Shown: positions 1 to 14,694 of the stretch, piece by piece
How positions within the stretch are numbered: the stretch's first letter is position 1
Layout: the number at the start of each line of letters is the position of its first letter
Source of the DNA: Strongylocentrotus purpuratus
Taxonomy: Eukaryota; Echinodermata; Echinoidea; Camarodonta; Strongylocentrotidae
Direction: 5' to 3'
Assembly: GCF_000002235.5 (NCBI RefSeq)
Contig: NW_022145610.1
Coordinates: 31,118,306-31,182,305, forward strand
Length of the DNA: 64,000 nt
Notes under the pieces: generated by a model
Told to the model about the DNA's origin: nothing
Databases searched by the model: none
The model's input: only the letters and a program-made list of their open reading frames with translations
Position numbers and translations under genes: made by a program

Positions 1-412
1 TAATTATGCATTCCTGGAAAGTGGAGACTGACTTCGAAAACTATTGAAAAATGTAAATCATGGTTTTACAGGTAGATCAGAGACCCAACCACTAGACAAA
101 TTAAGACAACTAGACACAAACTCCCTATGGAATTTTCTTTTCTTAAAATTGAATGATCACAAATTTGAAGTCACCTAGAACGAACGTAATTGTTACGAAA
201 CACGACTAACAAGGTGACAGATAAAACTGCCAAGTAAGCAGGCACGTGCCCCTCCTACATTTCCAAGATCGGTTGAACTTTTTTAGACCCCTTTTTTTTT
301 AACCTCGATCGATTACATGTATGTGCTCCCCCAAACATCAAACTCTGGCTACGTGCCTGCAAGTAAGTCTCTCTCACTAAATGAGCAGGAGAAAAGAAAC
401 TACACAGGATTC

Positions 413-875
413 CAGAGCTGCAAACCTTGTGCGACCAAAAAAAGGAACCATGATGACAAAAAAAAGGAATTTAAAGCAAAAAAAGGACTTCATTAAAACG
501 AAACTTATAACCATGCGCGACATACTTCCAATGGCGAGATGTCCATTCCTCATGCTAGTTTTTTTTTTTTTTACCTATAGTTTATTTACAAGTAGGTATT
601 CTTTTGTTGTTATTTTGGTATTATCAGCGTTTCATTCTTTTTGAGAATACTTTTCTCTTCAAATACGTTTTCAAGTATGTTTTAACCTCAGTTTTCTATT
701 GGATTTGTGATCAAATCAACATTTTAGGCCAGTTGTTTGACATGGGGTATATAAAAAAAATAAAGAATTAACAAAAAAAAACAAAAAAAAGTATTTTATG
801 AAGAAAAGACGTACTACCGTCATTTGGAGGAAAAACAGAAATTTTTTGGGAATAACGTAATGGTTAGCAGCTCTG
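413..875. mobile_element. DNA transposon/MITE, family with CAGAGCTGC termini, copy 1
   Basis: Inverted ends are CAGAGCTGCAAACC and its imperfect complement GGTTAGCAGCTCTG. The interior carries repeated AAAAAAGGAA blocks. Flanks are GGATTC (407-412) and GTATTC (876-881), a 6-bp target duplication with one mismatch. It is closely related to the copy at 31487-31958. No transposase is present. Confidence 0.75.
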
Positions 876-920
876 GTATTCCTTGTTCCATGAAGTCATC
901 CCTCGAGTCGTCAATCTTAC

Positions 921-1213
921 CCTGTTACGATATATCATCTTATTCATCCTCTGCTCCGATGTAGTCCCACATGCATTCAGCTGCGTATCCAACATGAAAC
1001 CCAACGTCATGTACTCCACCGAGGTGCAGTCCCTATCCTCCAGCGTGATGTCTTCAGGGCTCAGGTTATAGTACTCGGCCACCACGGTGGGGACGAGGGC
1101 CCTGATGCTGTTCTTCAGGCACTCCACCACCACGTGGGGCGAGTCGTCGGGCCAGTCAATGGAAGTGGATCCGGTCTGGTCGGGAGAGAGGGGGTGGGTG
1201 TGCCTCGAGATAT
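921..1213 (-). CDS. TGFBR3: TGFBR3-like exon 7 (start of ZP domain)
   Basis: A 293-bp exon, phase 1 to 0, with a TTTGCAG acceptor and an AACAGG|GTAAGA donor. After a Pro/Ser/Asp-rich linker it encodes VVVECLKNSIRALVPTVVA, EDITLEDRDC, DTQLNACGTT and MIYRNR. The spacing of the cysteines and the CGT...IYRN signature is that of the ZP-N half-domain. The remaining ZP exons lie past base 1. A transposon copy (413-875) sits 45 bp downstream of the donor. Confidence 0.9.
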
Positions 1214-4200
1214 CTGCAAATGATCAGAATAATAATAATAATAATAATTCCGCTTTTATATAGCGCGTAATACATCTATGATGTCTCTAAGCGCTTTACA
1301 GATATACTATTACCCCGGTAATTGGATTCAATGCTTGCCCGCACACAATGTGTGCACAATCTCCACTTCCTGGGGAGCATTCCAGCTACGTATTACTTGA
1401 CGCTCAAAACTGTTTGTATCGATGGTTTCTATTGATAGACATTTTTTTTTAGAGTGCAGAGGCTGTATTGTATAGCATTTTCAAATTTATGCCATAATGA
1501 AATATTACACATGTTTACAAACACATTATTATATCCCAAACCAGTGGTTCTGACAGAAGTAGTTGGCTGAAGACCAAATAACTTGAAGAGACTTTGGGGG
1601 GGGGGGGGGCACTGACGAACAACTTCATTCAAAGGGTTACAGCAAACATGTTACATGTAGATGGGGTAGTTTAGTCATTAAGGTTAATCCTACAAATGTT
1701 CGGGAGGGGGAGGGGCAACTGAATCAACCCCTTGAGTGTTCAGTAATGTGTTCGATGATGATTGTTTTGTACTGTAAGCTTCCATGACTTCATGGCCTGG
1801 AGTCTTACACATCATTTAAAGCCCATCTGTACTTGTGTAAAGGAGGGATTAGACCACCCTGCAAGGTCACTGGACAGGTGGTTATCTCATGAACTCTCAA
1901 ATAACATAAGAAAAAGAGGATCATGGGGGACGAATGGTCACCGATTAGGCATTGTTTGTTATATAGAGGGCACAAGTAGCTACAAGTAGCCCAGTGGGGC
2001 TTTAAACCAAACGTGTACAATTTTGACCAACATATATCATGCAGTGTAAAAAATCATTGCATTGCGTGTGGCAAAAATGGACATTTCTCAATGTGTATCT
2101 TACACACACTTCACCGGCTTATTTGTGGGATGGGTGTGGAATCCATCCCTCTCTGGTAGAGAGAGCACCAAAATAACCAGGGAGGTGTTTCACAAAGATT
2201 TTAAGTTGAACTTATCTCTAAATTGGACTTAAAAATTATGGAGAGCCGTAAGCATCTATGAAAATATTTGGTGAAAGTTATTTTAAAAGGCATAAAATTT
2301 TGATTCAAATCATTCAAATGATCTATTATCAAGGAGATTTCATGTTCCTGATGTGGAATTACTAAAAAGTCCAAAATACTTAAAATTTCGCCTTTGAATT
2401 TTTTTATAAGGCTACAAATTTGCTCTCCATAATTTCTAAGTCCAACTTAGAGATAAGCTCGACTTAGGATCTTTGTGAAATACCCCCCTGGGTATCGACC
2501 CAATCGACCAAGATTAAAAGTAACCTGTTTTCTAAAGAACATGCAAAAAAACTCTTTTAAAACAAATAAGGATTTTGAACACTTACTGGCTTTACCAACT
2601 GTGATGTCAAACTTGTTGGCAAGGACAGCCTCCGTAAACGAGACCACAGCGCTGTACCTGTCCCTCGCCCACGTCAGGAGGTTGTCTCCGGTCGATGGAA
2701 TGTTCTCTTTCTGCAGTTCAAATGGGCCCGATGTGATGCCTTCTGTGTTCACCTGGTGAGGGCTCTGTGTGGATTCAAATTATAGCGAGATATGATATGA
2801 TTTGATTTGATTTGATTTTGATTATTATCATTTATCAAACTGGTAACAGGGCAAGTAAATAAAATAAAATAATAAATCTGGAATTATTTAATCATTAAAA
2901 CAGAATACCTTTTCTAAGCACTTTACAGTAATCATTAATACCCTGATCATCGGATTCACTCACGCATTATCGCATATAGTGAGCACTGTTTCCGCTCCCT
3001 GGGGAGTATTCCTAACATATGGTAATGTCTATCACAAAGTCTTTAATCATCCTACCAGGTCCCCATTTACCTCCTGGGTATGGAGTGGCAAATGTAGATT
3101 AATGTCTTGCCAAAGGACACATTATAGCGTTGTGTAGAAGGTACAACGTACATGTATTGAACCAGGGGACCTACAACTCAAGGCCATATTCAAGAGGAAA
3201 TATGGCCATTTACTAGATAGATAACCATCTTAGAACATCCAAAGCCTGAAAATATTGCTATTTTACACCTTTGTTTGAGAATAATTAAGAAAAAAATTAT
3301 ACAAAACTGCATATTTAGTACTGAAAACACTCTGCAAGTATGCCACCAAGATTCAAATTAAATTTGTCTTAAAATGTAGTTCTAAAGTATGAATTTCTTC
3401 CTCGAAACAACTGATCAATGTACATTGCTGCCAACATGGGTCTGTCCTGCCATATTTTTCGATAAATAATATAGATCTAGACCTAGATTTAAATGTTGAT
3501 ACAGTAGATCTAATACTAATAAACGTAACAACAACAGATCATTATTATGATGCTACTAACCAAACTTCTGAGTGGAACATCATGGTGGAAAGTTCGATAG
3601 ACAAGTATCACTTCCTACCTGGACCTAGATCTGGATCCACAGAATGTCACAAAAATAAAGACATCGATAGTATAGATTGTATAGAGTTCCTACAATACCT
3701 ATCTTGGAACCTTATTACTAGCATAGATCTTGAACCAGGTATGCAAATACCCTTCAAGCACAGATATTTACCCATATCTGTAGTTCTGTCATGCCAGAAA
3801 AACAAAATCATACAACATCCTGGCAAACAGGCTACCATGTACTTGTGCTTACTATTATTGATGCAATCTGGGGACTGTGAAACGAACCCTGGTCCCTCAA
3901 ACAATGACTCTAGCTCAATTTTTCTGTGTATCTTATGCGGCGACCCATGCACTTGGTCGCAGAGAGCAGTTCAATGCGACGAGTGTAACGGTTGGTATCA
4001 TGCTCAATGTATGGATATGAATAGCAGTATGTACGAGGCATTGGGCGGGTCCAATGTTTCTTGGATCTGTTGTAACTGTGGTTTGCCCAACGTCAGCACA
4101 TCCTTTCCCTTTCTCTCTCAATGTTCCATAAATCTGTCAAACTCTTTCGCTAATCTGGAAACACTGGATAGTGACAACGTGGCCTTAAGTCCACCTATCA

Positions 4201-7200
4201 CTTCTTCATCACCTAAAGCTGCTACTGGCAGGTCAAAGAAATATTCCAAGACTAAAAAAACCTCAAACAAAGGAAGGAATCCCACCAAACCTAAGTTCAG
4301 CAGACCTTTAAAGGTACTGGTAATCAACTTTGGTAGTATCAAGAACAAAGTTGCTGATCTCGCAGCTTGTCTGGAATTCAATAATCCAGACATAGTATTA
4401 GGATCTGAGACATGGTTAAACCCCTCGATCAGAAATGAAGAAATTTTTCCTAACCAATACACAGTCGTCAGAAAAGACAGAATAGACTCACACGGGGGTG
4501 TACTCGTTGCCTTTAAGAGCGACTTAGTAGGAACCCATAGAATGGACCTCGACACAGATTGCGAGGTTGTTTGGGTCCAGTTTCAGTTGGTAGGATGTAA
4601 GTCATTATTGGTAGGTGCCTTTTACAGACCACCAGATAAAAGGGACCATCAGTATTTGAATGAGTTGCAAACTTCCCTGTCTAGAATTAAAGGTAAACAC
4701 AATGACAACATCTGGATTGGTGGTGACTTCAATCTAGGTGATATACAATGGGACTCCCAAAACGTACGTCCTAACCCACAGGTTACGAAAGTATGTCATC
4801 AAATGATTGACTTGGCAAATGATCATAACTTACAACAAATAGTTACTGATCCTACAAGACAATCAAACATACTCGATCTTTTCCTCACCAACAATCCTAC
4901 CCTAGTCGAAAAATCTACCATCTTACCTGGGATAAGTGATCATGACGGAATTCCCATGCTTGTTATTAACACATCACCAAAAATCTCCAAACCTAAACCA
5001 CGTCGTGTTTACCTGTATGCCAAAGCAGACAAAACAGGAATGAAAACAGAATTGAACAATTTTGGCAAGGAATTTTGTGCTACAACATCAAACACTGAGT
5101 CTGTTGAGCAATTATGGAATGTCTTCAAGACTCGACTAAAGAACATTATGGATATTTTCATTCCCACCAAGGTTATTAGTAAACAGAACAAAACCCCTTG
5201 GATAACCCCCAAAATCAAGCGAATGCATAGACGGAAACAACGGGCCTATAACAAGGCCAGAAATTCAGGAAACGATTGCGACTGGGCGAGTTTTAGAGAA
5301 ATCAGAAAAGAGACCCATAAGTTGACCAGATCTGCTTACAGAAAACACATTAGAGATTTTTGCTTGGAATCAAAAAAACAGTTCTGGTCTTTCGTCAAAA
5401 GCCTCAGGAAGGACTCCTCTGGAGTACCCGCCTTAAAAGAAAAGGGTGTCCTCACATCAGAGGATAGCCAGAAGGCCGAAATACTCAATGAATACTTCCG
5501 TTCAGTCTTCACTACAGAAAATCTACAAACCCTTCCCAACATTCCTCAATCTAATATCTCTGGTATAAATAATATAATCATTCATACTCCAGGGATCGAG
5601 AAACTCTTGAAGAACTTAGATCCAAAAAAAGCTTCCGGGGTCGACGAGATTTCCCCCCGTATACTAAAAGAGTTTTCTCAAGAATTGGCACCACTTCTTT
5701 CCAAAATCTTCCAAGCATCTTTTGATACAGGCTATTTACCCGAGGACTGGCGTAAAGCCAACATCACACCTATCCATAAAAAGGGTGACAGAACCAAACC
5801 AGAAAACTACAGACCAATATCTCTCACTTCTGTATGCTGTAAACTACTAGAACATGTTGTACACTCTCATATAATGAACCATCTTGAGTCGTACAACATA
5901 CTCAGTAAATACCAACATGGATTTAGGAAAGGTCATTCCTGTGAATCACAGCTAATCCAAACCATGCACGACCTTACCCTTTCTCTCGACAAACGGACCC
6001 AGACTGACATGATCGTTACTGACTTTTCTAAAGCGTTCGACACTGTGCCCCATCATCGTCTCATCCTTAAACTTAATCAGTACGGTATCAATGGGAAAAC
6101 CAACAGGTGGATCTCATCCTTCTTACAAGACAGGCACCAACGGGTAGTATTGGGGGGAGAACATTCACAGTGGGTTAGGGTTAAGTCGGGCGTTCCTCAA
6201 GGGACAGTGCTCGGACCTTTACTCTTTCTAATCTACGTAAACGACATACCTGACGAGTTATCCTCGACCGTACGACTATACGCAGACGACTGTATCTTAT
6301 ACTCTGGCATAAAAACTCAACTTGACGCTACCAGACTACAGGACGACCTTGACAGACTTTCTGCATGGGTGGATAAGTGGCAAATGCAACTCAACCCCCA
6401 AAAATGTCATGTTCTTAGATTTAACGCTTCTAGATCCCCTGTAACAACCAAGTACACCATCGGAGGTACTGTATTACAGGAAACTCCCTCTCACTCGTAC
6501 CTAGGGGTAGAGATCTCCAATGATCTAAAGTGGGATAAACACATTTCTAACATAACATCGTCTGCAAATAAGGTCAATGGATTCATCCGTAGAAACCTTA
6601 TATCATGTACTAAACAAACTAAATCCTTAGCTTACACAACTCTAGTCCGTCCAATTGTAGAATATAGTTCTAGTGTCTGGGACCCATATACCAAAGAACA
6701 TACACAGGAAATTGGCAAGGTCCAAAGAAGGGCAGCCAGAATGGTATGCAATGACTACAGGCAAACTACCAGCGCGACAAAACTAATGGTAGGGTTAGGA
6801 TGGGACTTGCTTTCTATTCGAAGGAAAGTTTCGAGGGTCTGTATATTGCACAAAGCCTTGGGGGGGCACTTGGCCCTGCCGGTGTCGGACTACCTGCGTC
6901 CAGCTACACGAGCCACCAGACGTACCTCAGGAAACTCCTTCATCCAATACTCCACCCGCACCAATTGTTTTAAACACTCCTACATTCCACGTACCATCAA
7001 GGACTGGAACTCACTACCCTCCGACATCCAAAGGACCACGAACATTGACACCTTCAAACTCCAAGCAACCAACTTTTTCCGCAACCAAGACTCAAGCAAT
7101 AAGAACTAAATAAGCACAGTGCGCACCCCCTCATTCCTCCTCGCTTGGTTCCTTACGGAACGTTGAGGAGTACTCCCGAAGAAAAAAAAAAAAAGAAATG

Positions 7201-10200
7201 TACATTCACAGCAAGTCCTTAAAAAAAAAAAAAATGTAAAACATGTTTCTTCTACAGATTTCAGAGAATTAATTACTATTCAACAACAAGTACGAGTAAA
7301 AGTACACATGATTATTATTTAAAAAGATACTGCTCCGACTCCTGTGTGTCTCACCATGATGGTGAGATGCCTGATCTGGTCGCTGCTGACGATGTTCCAC
7401 ACCACAGGCGTGTCTGCCTGCAGGATGAGCACCACCCTCCTCTTGGACGCCGCGTTCCTCGACACCTCCTTGAGCTCGACGACCACGCTGGAGCGCCTGG
7501 AGCTGGGCGAGAGGAGCCAGATGAGGTGGACCTCCTGAGTGGCCCTGCTGATGTCGGGGATGCAGAAGCCGATGCGGACGGGCTCCACCTGGCTGGCGCT
7601 GATGTGCGACTGCTGGTAGTTGGGGGTCAGCGTGCACTCCTCAGGAGCATTAGGGTCTGGGAAGGTCAGAAATGTGATGGAAGGTTCAAGGGGATGTACA
7701 CAAGGAAAGAGTGGGAGGTGGGGAGGCAATACTTGATGTGGTAATCCCTGAAGCAGCTTTTCCAAGCTATACTGGGATGGGATGTGTTGTGACAGCAGGT
7801 GAAGGTGCAGACAACAAAAGGGTGTACAATTTCTATATACAGTATCCCTGTGATGTGCAAGTTAAATCATGCTGCTAAATGGTTTACAGCATTCTGGAAC
7901 CTACAGGAGGTTCCAACCTTCTGATGACAGGGAGGGTAATTAAAACAATTAAGGGGTAGCACCCCCTTTAAATAGTTATATTTGGAATGTAAATCCTTTT
8001 CTGCATATTTGGAAACCTTCGGGTTCAACTGTTTCATCCCCTTACACAGAGTGCTAGCAATACTCCTGAACATGAGGAGTTGTTAAATTGTACAGACTTC
8101 CTTTTCTTTTATTCTTCCTTCACTTTCTGATTTAAAAAATCTAAATTAAGATAAAGATTGATGAAAAAATGTTTTTAGTATGTTTTCATTTTTGTAAATC
8201 ATATGTAAAGTAATCAACTTGTCCTTATTCTGTGAGCCTATGAGGATATGGAACCCCCATCTCAACCACTAATCCTATAATAGATGACTCTGAAGACTAC
8301 ATTCCCATAGATCCCTACACTAAACTTGTGATCAGATATGACAAGTAGCAATTTCTTTGGGTAAAAAAAAACCCACAGTAGACAACGTTCAATAGGCATC
8401 AGCATTGTTTTCTGTGTTACATGAAGAACACATTACTCATCACATTTTATGCTTCTTCTGCATTTTTATAAGGTTTTTTTTCCACCATCAACATCACTTT
8501 CTGTGTTATAGGATACCAAACAAGAATTACACTTTACTTATCACATTTGACTTTTCTGCTGCATTTTTTAAATCAAGGTTTTTCTACATCACATCTAAGG
8601 AGGCCTTACAAAGAAGGGAGGTAACCTACCTTGCCCAACTTGCAGGTTGATGACGTTAGCAGACTCTATGGTTGAGAACGTCCACACCTTGGAGTATGTC
8701 GACGTGACCCACGCCAGTAAGGCATCATCCTCGGAAGGCATCTCTGTTATTGATATGGTGGGAACTACAATGTTGGTTGGCTTGACAACGGAGGAATTGG
8801 TAGGGATCTGTAAGATAAGAAATTAAAAAAGAAAGGGGAAGAAAAAAAAAGAATGAAGGATTAGAACTTATTAAAGTATTTAGGAAATTTTTATCATAGG
8901 ATGTTACATTTAAGATCCAACATCTTGGGTTCTGTAATATAATTGTACATTTCACATTTTAGTAAACATATAGAGCAGCATCGGTGCATATTTATTGCCA
9001 GATGAAAAATAAAAACATGGTTTAATTGTTTGTATTTAGGCACACTGTACCCAGTAGTTAGGCAGTAAGAGTATCTGTGCATAATATACTTGGACAGACA
9101 GTCAGACACACAAATGTTTAAGGGCAAGCATGGCTCACAGTTGTTTTTATTGAGGCACACTGTACAAGAGAGTGAGCATAGGGAGCAGAGTCTTAATGCA
9201 TAATACAACATGCTTGACACAAAAATGTCTGAAGGTCTGTATTTTTTATCATTATGGGCAAATATAAACCAGGTCTTCATGATGCAACATGCTAGGCACA
9301 AAATACAGAAAAAGGGTCAATTACAAACATGGTTCACATGTATTCTTATTTGTGGGCGCACTGCACAAGCCCCACAAACCCACAGGGAAAGCATAATACA
9401 TAATGTAACATGCTAGACAAACAACTAAGGCAAATGAGGTTAACTAATGCTTTTATTGAGGCACCCTATACAGGTGTGCACAGCAACCACAGGACGAAGC
9501 ATGATTGATGCATATGCATAATGTAAGATGCTAGACACAGATGAAGGGCGGACATGGTTATCAATAGCTTTTATTGAGGCACCCTATACAGGTGTGCACA
9601 GCAACCACAGGACGAAGCATGATGCATTAATGTAAGATGCTAGACACTGATGAAGGGCGAACATGGTTATCAATTGCTTTTATTAGGGCACCCTGTACCA
9701 GTACCTACTAACCAAGAGGAGAAAAAAAGAAGAAGTGGCAGTTACACAATAATGGCAAACATGGCTCACAAGTAAATTCCATTTGCTAGAATGAAGGCAC
9801 ATCGCACAAGCCCCATAAACCACAGGGAAAAACATAATGCATAATGTAACATGCTAGACAAACCACGAGGGCAAATGAGGTTAACTAATGTTTTTATTGA
9901 GGCACCCTGTAAGAGTAGCAACCAAGTGGAGAGGTCTCTATATGCAATTAAAGTTAAGTTACAGACAGAACAAGGGTAAACATGGTTTTCATTTGCTTTT
10001 ATTGGGGCACCCTGTACGCGTTGCTTACCGTCCAGAGAGGGAGCAGCGAGCGTCTGTGCATAATGCAGTGGGACAGACGTAAAAGATGAGATGAGAAATG
10101 GGACTATGTAAACGCTAGGATAATATCCATGGAGCCAATGCCACCAATGTTTAATGAAGCCAAGATATTGGCCAGAGGTTCATCTAGCGATATGATTGTT

Positions 10201-13200
10201 GCACACGGTGAGCAAGCATTGCGATCGCTCACCCTCTTCAGTCGAGAGGGCCGCATCGCCCGCATGTTTCTTCATCCCCTTTTGGTTTGCTACCGTTTTG
10301 ATTCCGTCTGCAGCGATGTATAAATCTTCCTCACTTTGCAATTGAGATTGATGATTCAGTAGCAAAAAGCTCTAATGAAAACATACGTTTGTATAACTAG
10401 AATCTTTTTAATTAATTAATCCATTCTTCTCATACAATTTAATGAAACGTGTTCTTTGTCTTGTGCCCTTTCTTTGGTGCCTTGATGAGAATTAACAGTG
10501 AACCTCTTAAAAAATTCACAGGGAAAACAAAATGACAAGCTAATCTACGTCAAAATGATTTGCTGATAATCAGTCAACAATTCAAGCAAGTTATAGAATA
10601 GCAGTATCACAAAGGAAATACGGTATATCTTAACCTATACAGTGGACCCCTAAGAATAACAGCACTTGTGCTGGTAGGGTATTTTTCTACCCAACAAGTG
10701 GTAGATAAATAAATAATTGATTAAAATGAATACATTGTTGTAGGCCTATTACATGTGTATGTTTCATAGAGCCACTAGCTCTCATTCAGAGGCAACCTCT
10801 CACGTCTGTTTACAGCCAGAAAGGCAAAAAACTTGATCAAGTTATGAAAGATAATGCCCTTCTGGTACTCAGCAGATATGTAGTGAGCCATGAGACCTGT
10901 CCTCATCAGCTTGAGTTTGCCAAATAACCCGCTTTTTTCAGACTCGGGATATTATCCCGAAGCTCGAAATTGCGCCATCACCAGACCGATACGCTCATCA
11001 CAAACTAGCACGGACAGGCGCAAATTAGCCCACTATTTCCTGAATAGCGGCATATTTTGGAAAGACCAAGATTTCTGTGGATACTTTCTCGACCAAATAT
11101 CCTGCTAATTGCAACTGCAGGCTGATGAGGTTGATGAGGCTGATGAGGACGCAAATTAGCTGGATAATTTGCCTTTGGGATAGTTAAAATAGCGGGTTAT
11201 TTGGCAAACTCGAGCTGATGAAAACAGGCCTAAGGATGCTAAATGATGCTGCTCTACTCCAATCAACGGAACTAATCACTGGATGATCCTCTTCTATCGC
11301 TTGAAAAGATGATGACATAATGAGTTTTTAAATGCTTCATTTGCGAAAACACAACTAATGCAATGCTGCTAACCATTTGGCATGCAGTCGTATATGAACA
11401 ACATATATCCGGCCTTTTCATCATTTCTTTTCTACTACATGATGCAGGCATAATTTGATTGGCCTTCTGGGCTTAATTGGAAAATCTATGAGCAAACGGT
11501 AACCAAACGTCAAACTTGGTACCCTACGCAGGAGTCAGGCCGATATGAAGTTGGAAATCAAATTATTTGAGCAGATGTGATCGAGTGACTTTGAGTCTGT
11601 TATGATATTCAATTCATGGAGATATTAGTCCATCTTGCCAGAGATGATGATATGTGAGCAAAAATCATAAAATTAACATATTCTGCTGATTCCATCGCTT
11701 TTTTAGCAGATGTGATTTAATCTACAGATACATGGCATTGTTAGTCCATCTTTGGTGAGATGATCAGTTGTCAGAAAAATCATAAAATTAACATACTGAA
11801 GCTCATATCAGATTCATTTTAGCAGATGTGACCCTAGTTTGTTTTAAAAATCATGGCACTATAATATAAGCCTATTGAAACATTCTGGTATGTCACCAAA
11901 AAATATAAAGTTTTTACATCACTTTTAGCAGATGTGATCAAGTTCATTGTAATATTAATGCCTGTATTATTTCAGTTAAACAAAAATGATTATTCCATAA
12001 ATATATATCATTCAATTAACATATTCTGACCTTTTAACTGATGAGGTCACTTTTTAATGGACGTGGCTAAAAAAAATTGTTGGAATTCTGAACAGATATG
12101 GAAAATATTTCAAGAAAATCACATAATAAATATATTTCTCTTGCAAATGTTGAGTACAGTCGTACAGGTGAAAATTTCTGATCATCCCCAATGATGTATC
12201 ATGAATTCATGATGGTTGAAATGTTTAGGAAAATATATCATTAAAAATGTATCCTTGAATAACTGGCAGCCTAGTATAAAATCCAGAGAAGCTTCATTCC
12301 ATAAGGCATAATCAGATTAGGGGGATCAGAACTCGGAACATTCAAATAAAAACGCAAACAACCTTATGTTTTTTGTTGTTGTAAGATCACATGCATTTTC
12401 TTTTCTTTTTAAGCTGCACTGCATTTAATCTACAGTCTTTTGTAAGGAAAGCGCCTTCAAATTAGGAGCAATCTTGAGAAAATAGCGAAATAAACATAAA
12501 CAGGAACTATAGTCCACAGCATGCATTCCTGATCTTCAATCATTAAGTCAAGACATTCCACTTAATCTTTTTGTTTACTACTTCAAGCAAGATGGGATTA
12601 TTAGAGATCTACTTCATCATACCATGATCATTCACCCCCTCCCTCCCCCCAACCCGGGCGCACAATTACAAACATAAACAAAACCAATCCACAGACTCTA
12701 CACTACAGGTTTATACATTTCCTAACTGATCCTTCTTTTGTTACTTGCATTATTACCTTCTTTTCTTTGCTATTGTTTATGAATCTTATGATATGTTAAA
12801 TAATTTATTGTATGATTCATCTGATATGAATGTAATCTCTTTCTTTGTTGATGAACATGCAGTGCACATCTATATTTTTAAAACACAAAGAAATCACTTA
12901 AGTTTTTGTAATACCGTCAAAGCTTATTGATATATTATTATGTTTATCATAGACCAGACCACTAATATTGTCATAGGCCTACAGCTACAGCCCAGGTAAA
13001 CTGTGTAGGCCTAAATTGTGTAGACTCTCAATAATTTGCTGGTACCAATGTAAGGTTATACAGGTCTCAGTGATAAGTAAAGGGTTAAAGAGGAAGGGGG
13101 GGGGGGGCACAATTTCTATTTTGAATAATCACACAATAATGGGGCAAGTATTTGTTATGTGATTGGGTTAGCTAACAGGTTTTGAAACAAAAGGGGTGAG

Positions 13201-14656
13201 ATGGCTAGCTGTGCCCGGATTAAAATAAACTACTTCACATACATTCTGCCATGTGTCAAAAAGGCGTAACTCCCATTAATCAAATGTGGTGGTGACTGGT
13301 GAGTGCCCTTCTACAGTGTAGCTCCTAGTTGCTAATTTATCAGGTTTTTGTTGAAAATGTGGAAAAACCAGGGTAATGTTGTAGTGCCTTGAGCACTGTA
13401 CATGGTGGATATTCCTTCTGACATTCTGTACCTGATGCCAATATCATTATTATAATTATACTTTCATTATTAAATTATGTCCACAAAGACCTGACCCAGT
13501 TTTTATCTCAAACACATTATAATGTGAGCATGCAGAACTGGATTTATATTTGCTGACGCATTCTCATTAACCTTCACTAACTGAGAATAATGGCCAAAGC
13601 AGATACCCATTCACATACAAATGACACTGAACTTAGATTTAGACAAAATGGGTCTGAATAAACCAGACTAAACTCCCTATTAGCATAGTTAACACTTGAG
13701 CAGCTCTATCTTAAATAAAATACTTAAGAAGATTAAAGTTCCATTATCTGTGTTTGAACCAAGGTGGGAACAATGGGACTACACTCAACCCTCTCAACAC
13801 AAGTGATTACGGGCCTAGTTCACACATAAATTCAAAATCTATATTCTAATGACAACAAACATTCATTTGAATAACACAGAAGGTGGATTAGGAGCCTAGT
13901 TCACACATGAATTTAAATTCTCCAATCTCATGACAAAAAATATTCCTTCAATTACATTGATGAATGTAATCTATAAAAATCCCCATCATCCACGATTCAA
14001 AAAAGGTTTATGTTTTCAAGGTTTATTGTTATAGTGCATTTCCTTTTGAAATTTGAAAAAGATTTTAATGTATTATGAAGTCATATAATGTATAGTGGCA
14101 TACTACTTTAATATATATGTATATCAGACCAAACAACAGTGAAATATGAAGCCATTGTTTGTTTGGAGCCAAAAGGGCATTAACTCATATCATTTTACAT
14201 TAACGCCTTTCTAGATCCAAACAGACGACACGATGGATTACAAATTAGCCAACAAAAATACATAAGGGAGTAAAAAAAAAAAATATGTACGGGTTAACTT
14301 TCGTATGTGATCGCCCCCATGGTTAGACTTATGACCTCAAGCTTGTGAAGGCCTGTGTTCCTAACTCCAAGCTACTCCACAATGACTCCAGTTTACCTTG
14401 CCTACTCAACACAGGGGATAATCAAACATTTGCATAGGCTGGATTATGGGTGGCTAGCACAGTGAGAACCAACAGAAAATAGATTTACAGTAGAAGCAAA
14501 TAGGGAGGAGGATGGATAGAAAGAGAATGAGAGAGGTGGAGAGAGAGAAAGGGAGAGGTGGAGAGAGAGAGAGAGAGAGATAGAGAGAGGTGGAGAGAGA
14601 GAGAGAGAGAGATAGAGAGAGGTGGAGAGAGAGAGAGAGAGATAGAGAGAGGTGGA

Positions 14657-14694
<38 letters not shown>

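Noticed and set aside
7346..7744. Plus-strand ORF overlapping receptor exon 5
   Set aside because: It is the complement of a well-supported minus-strand exon; no family similarity and it crosses the exon boundaries.
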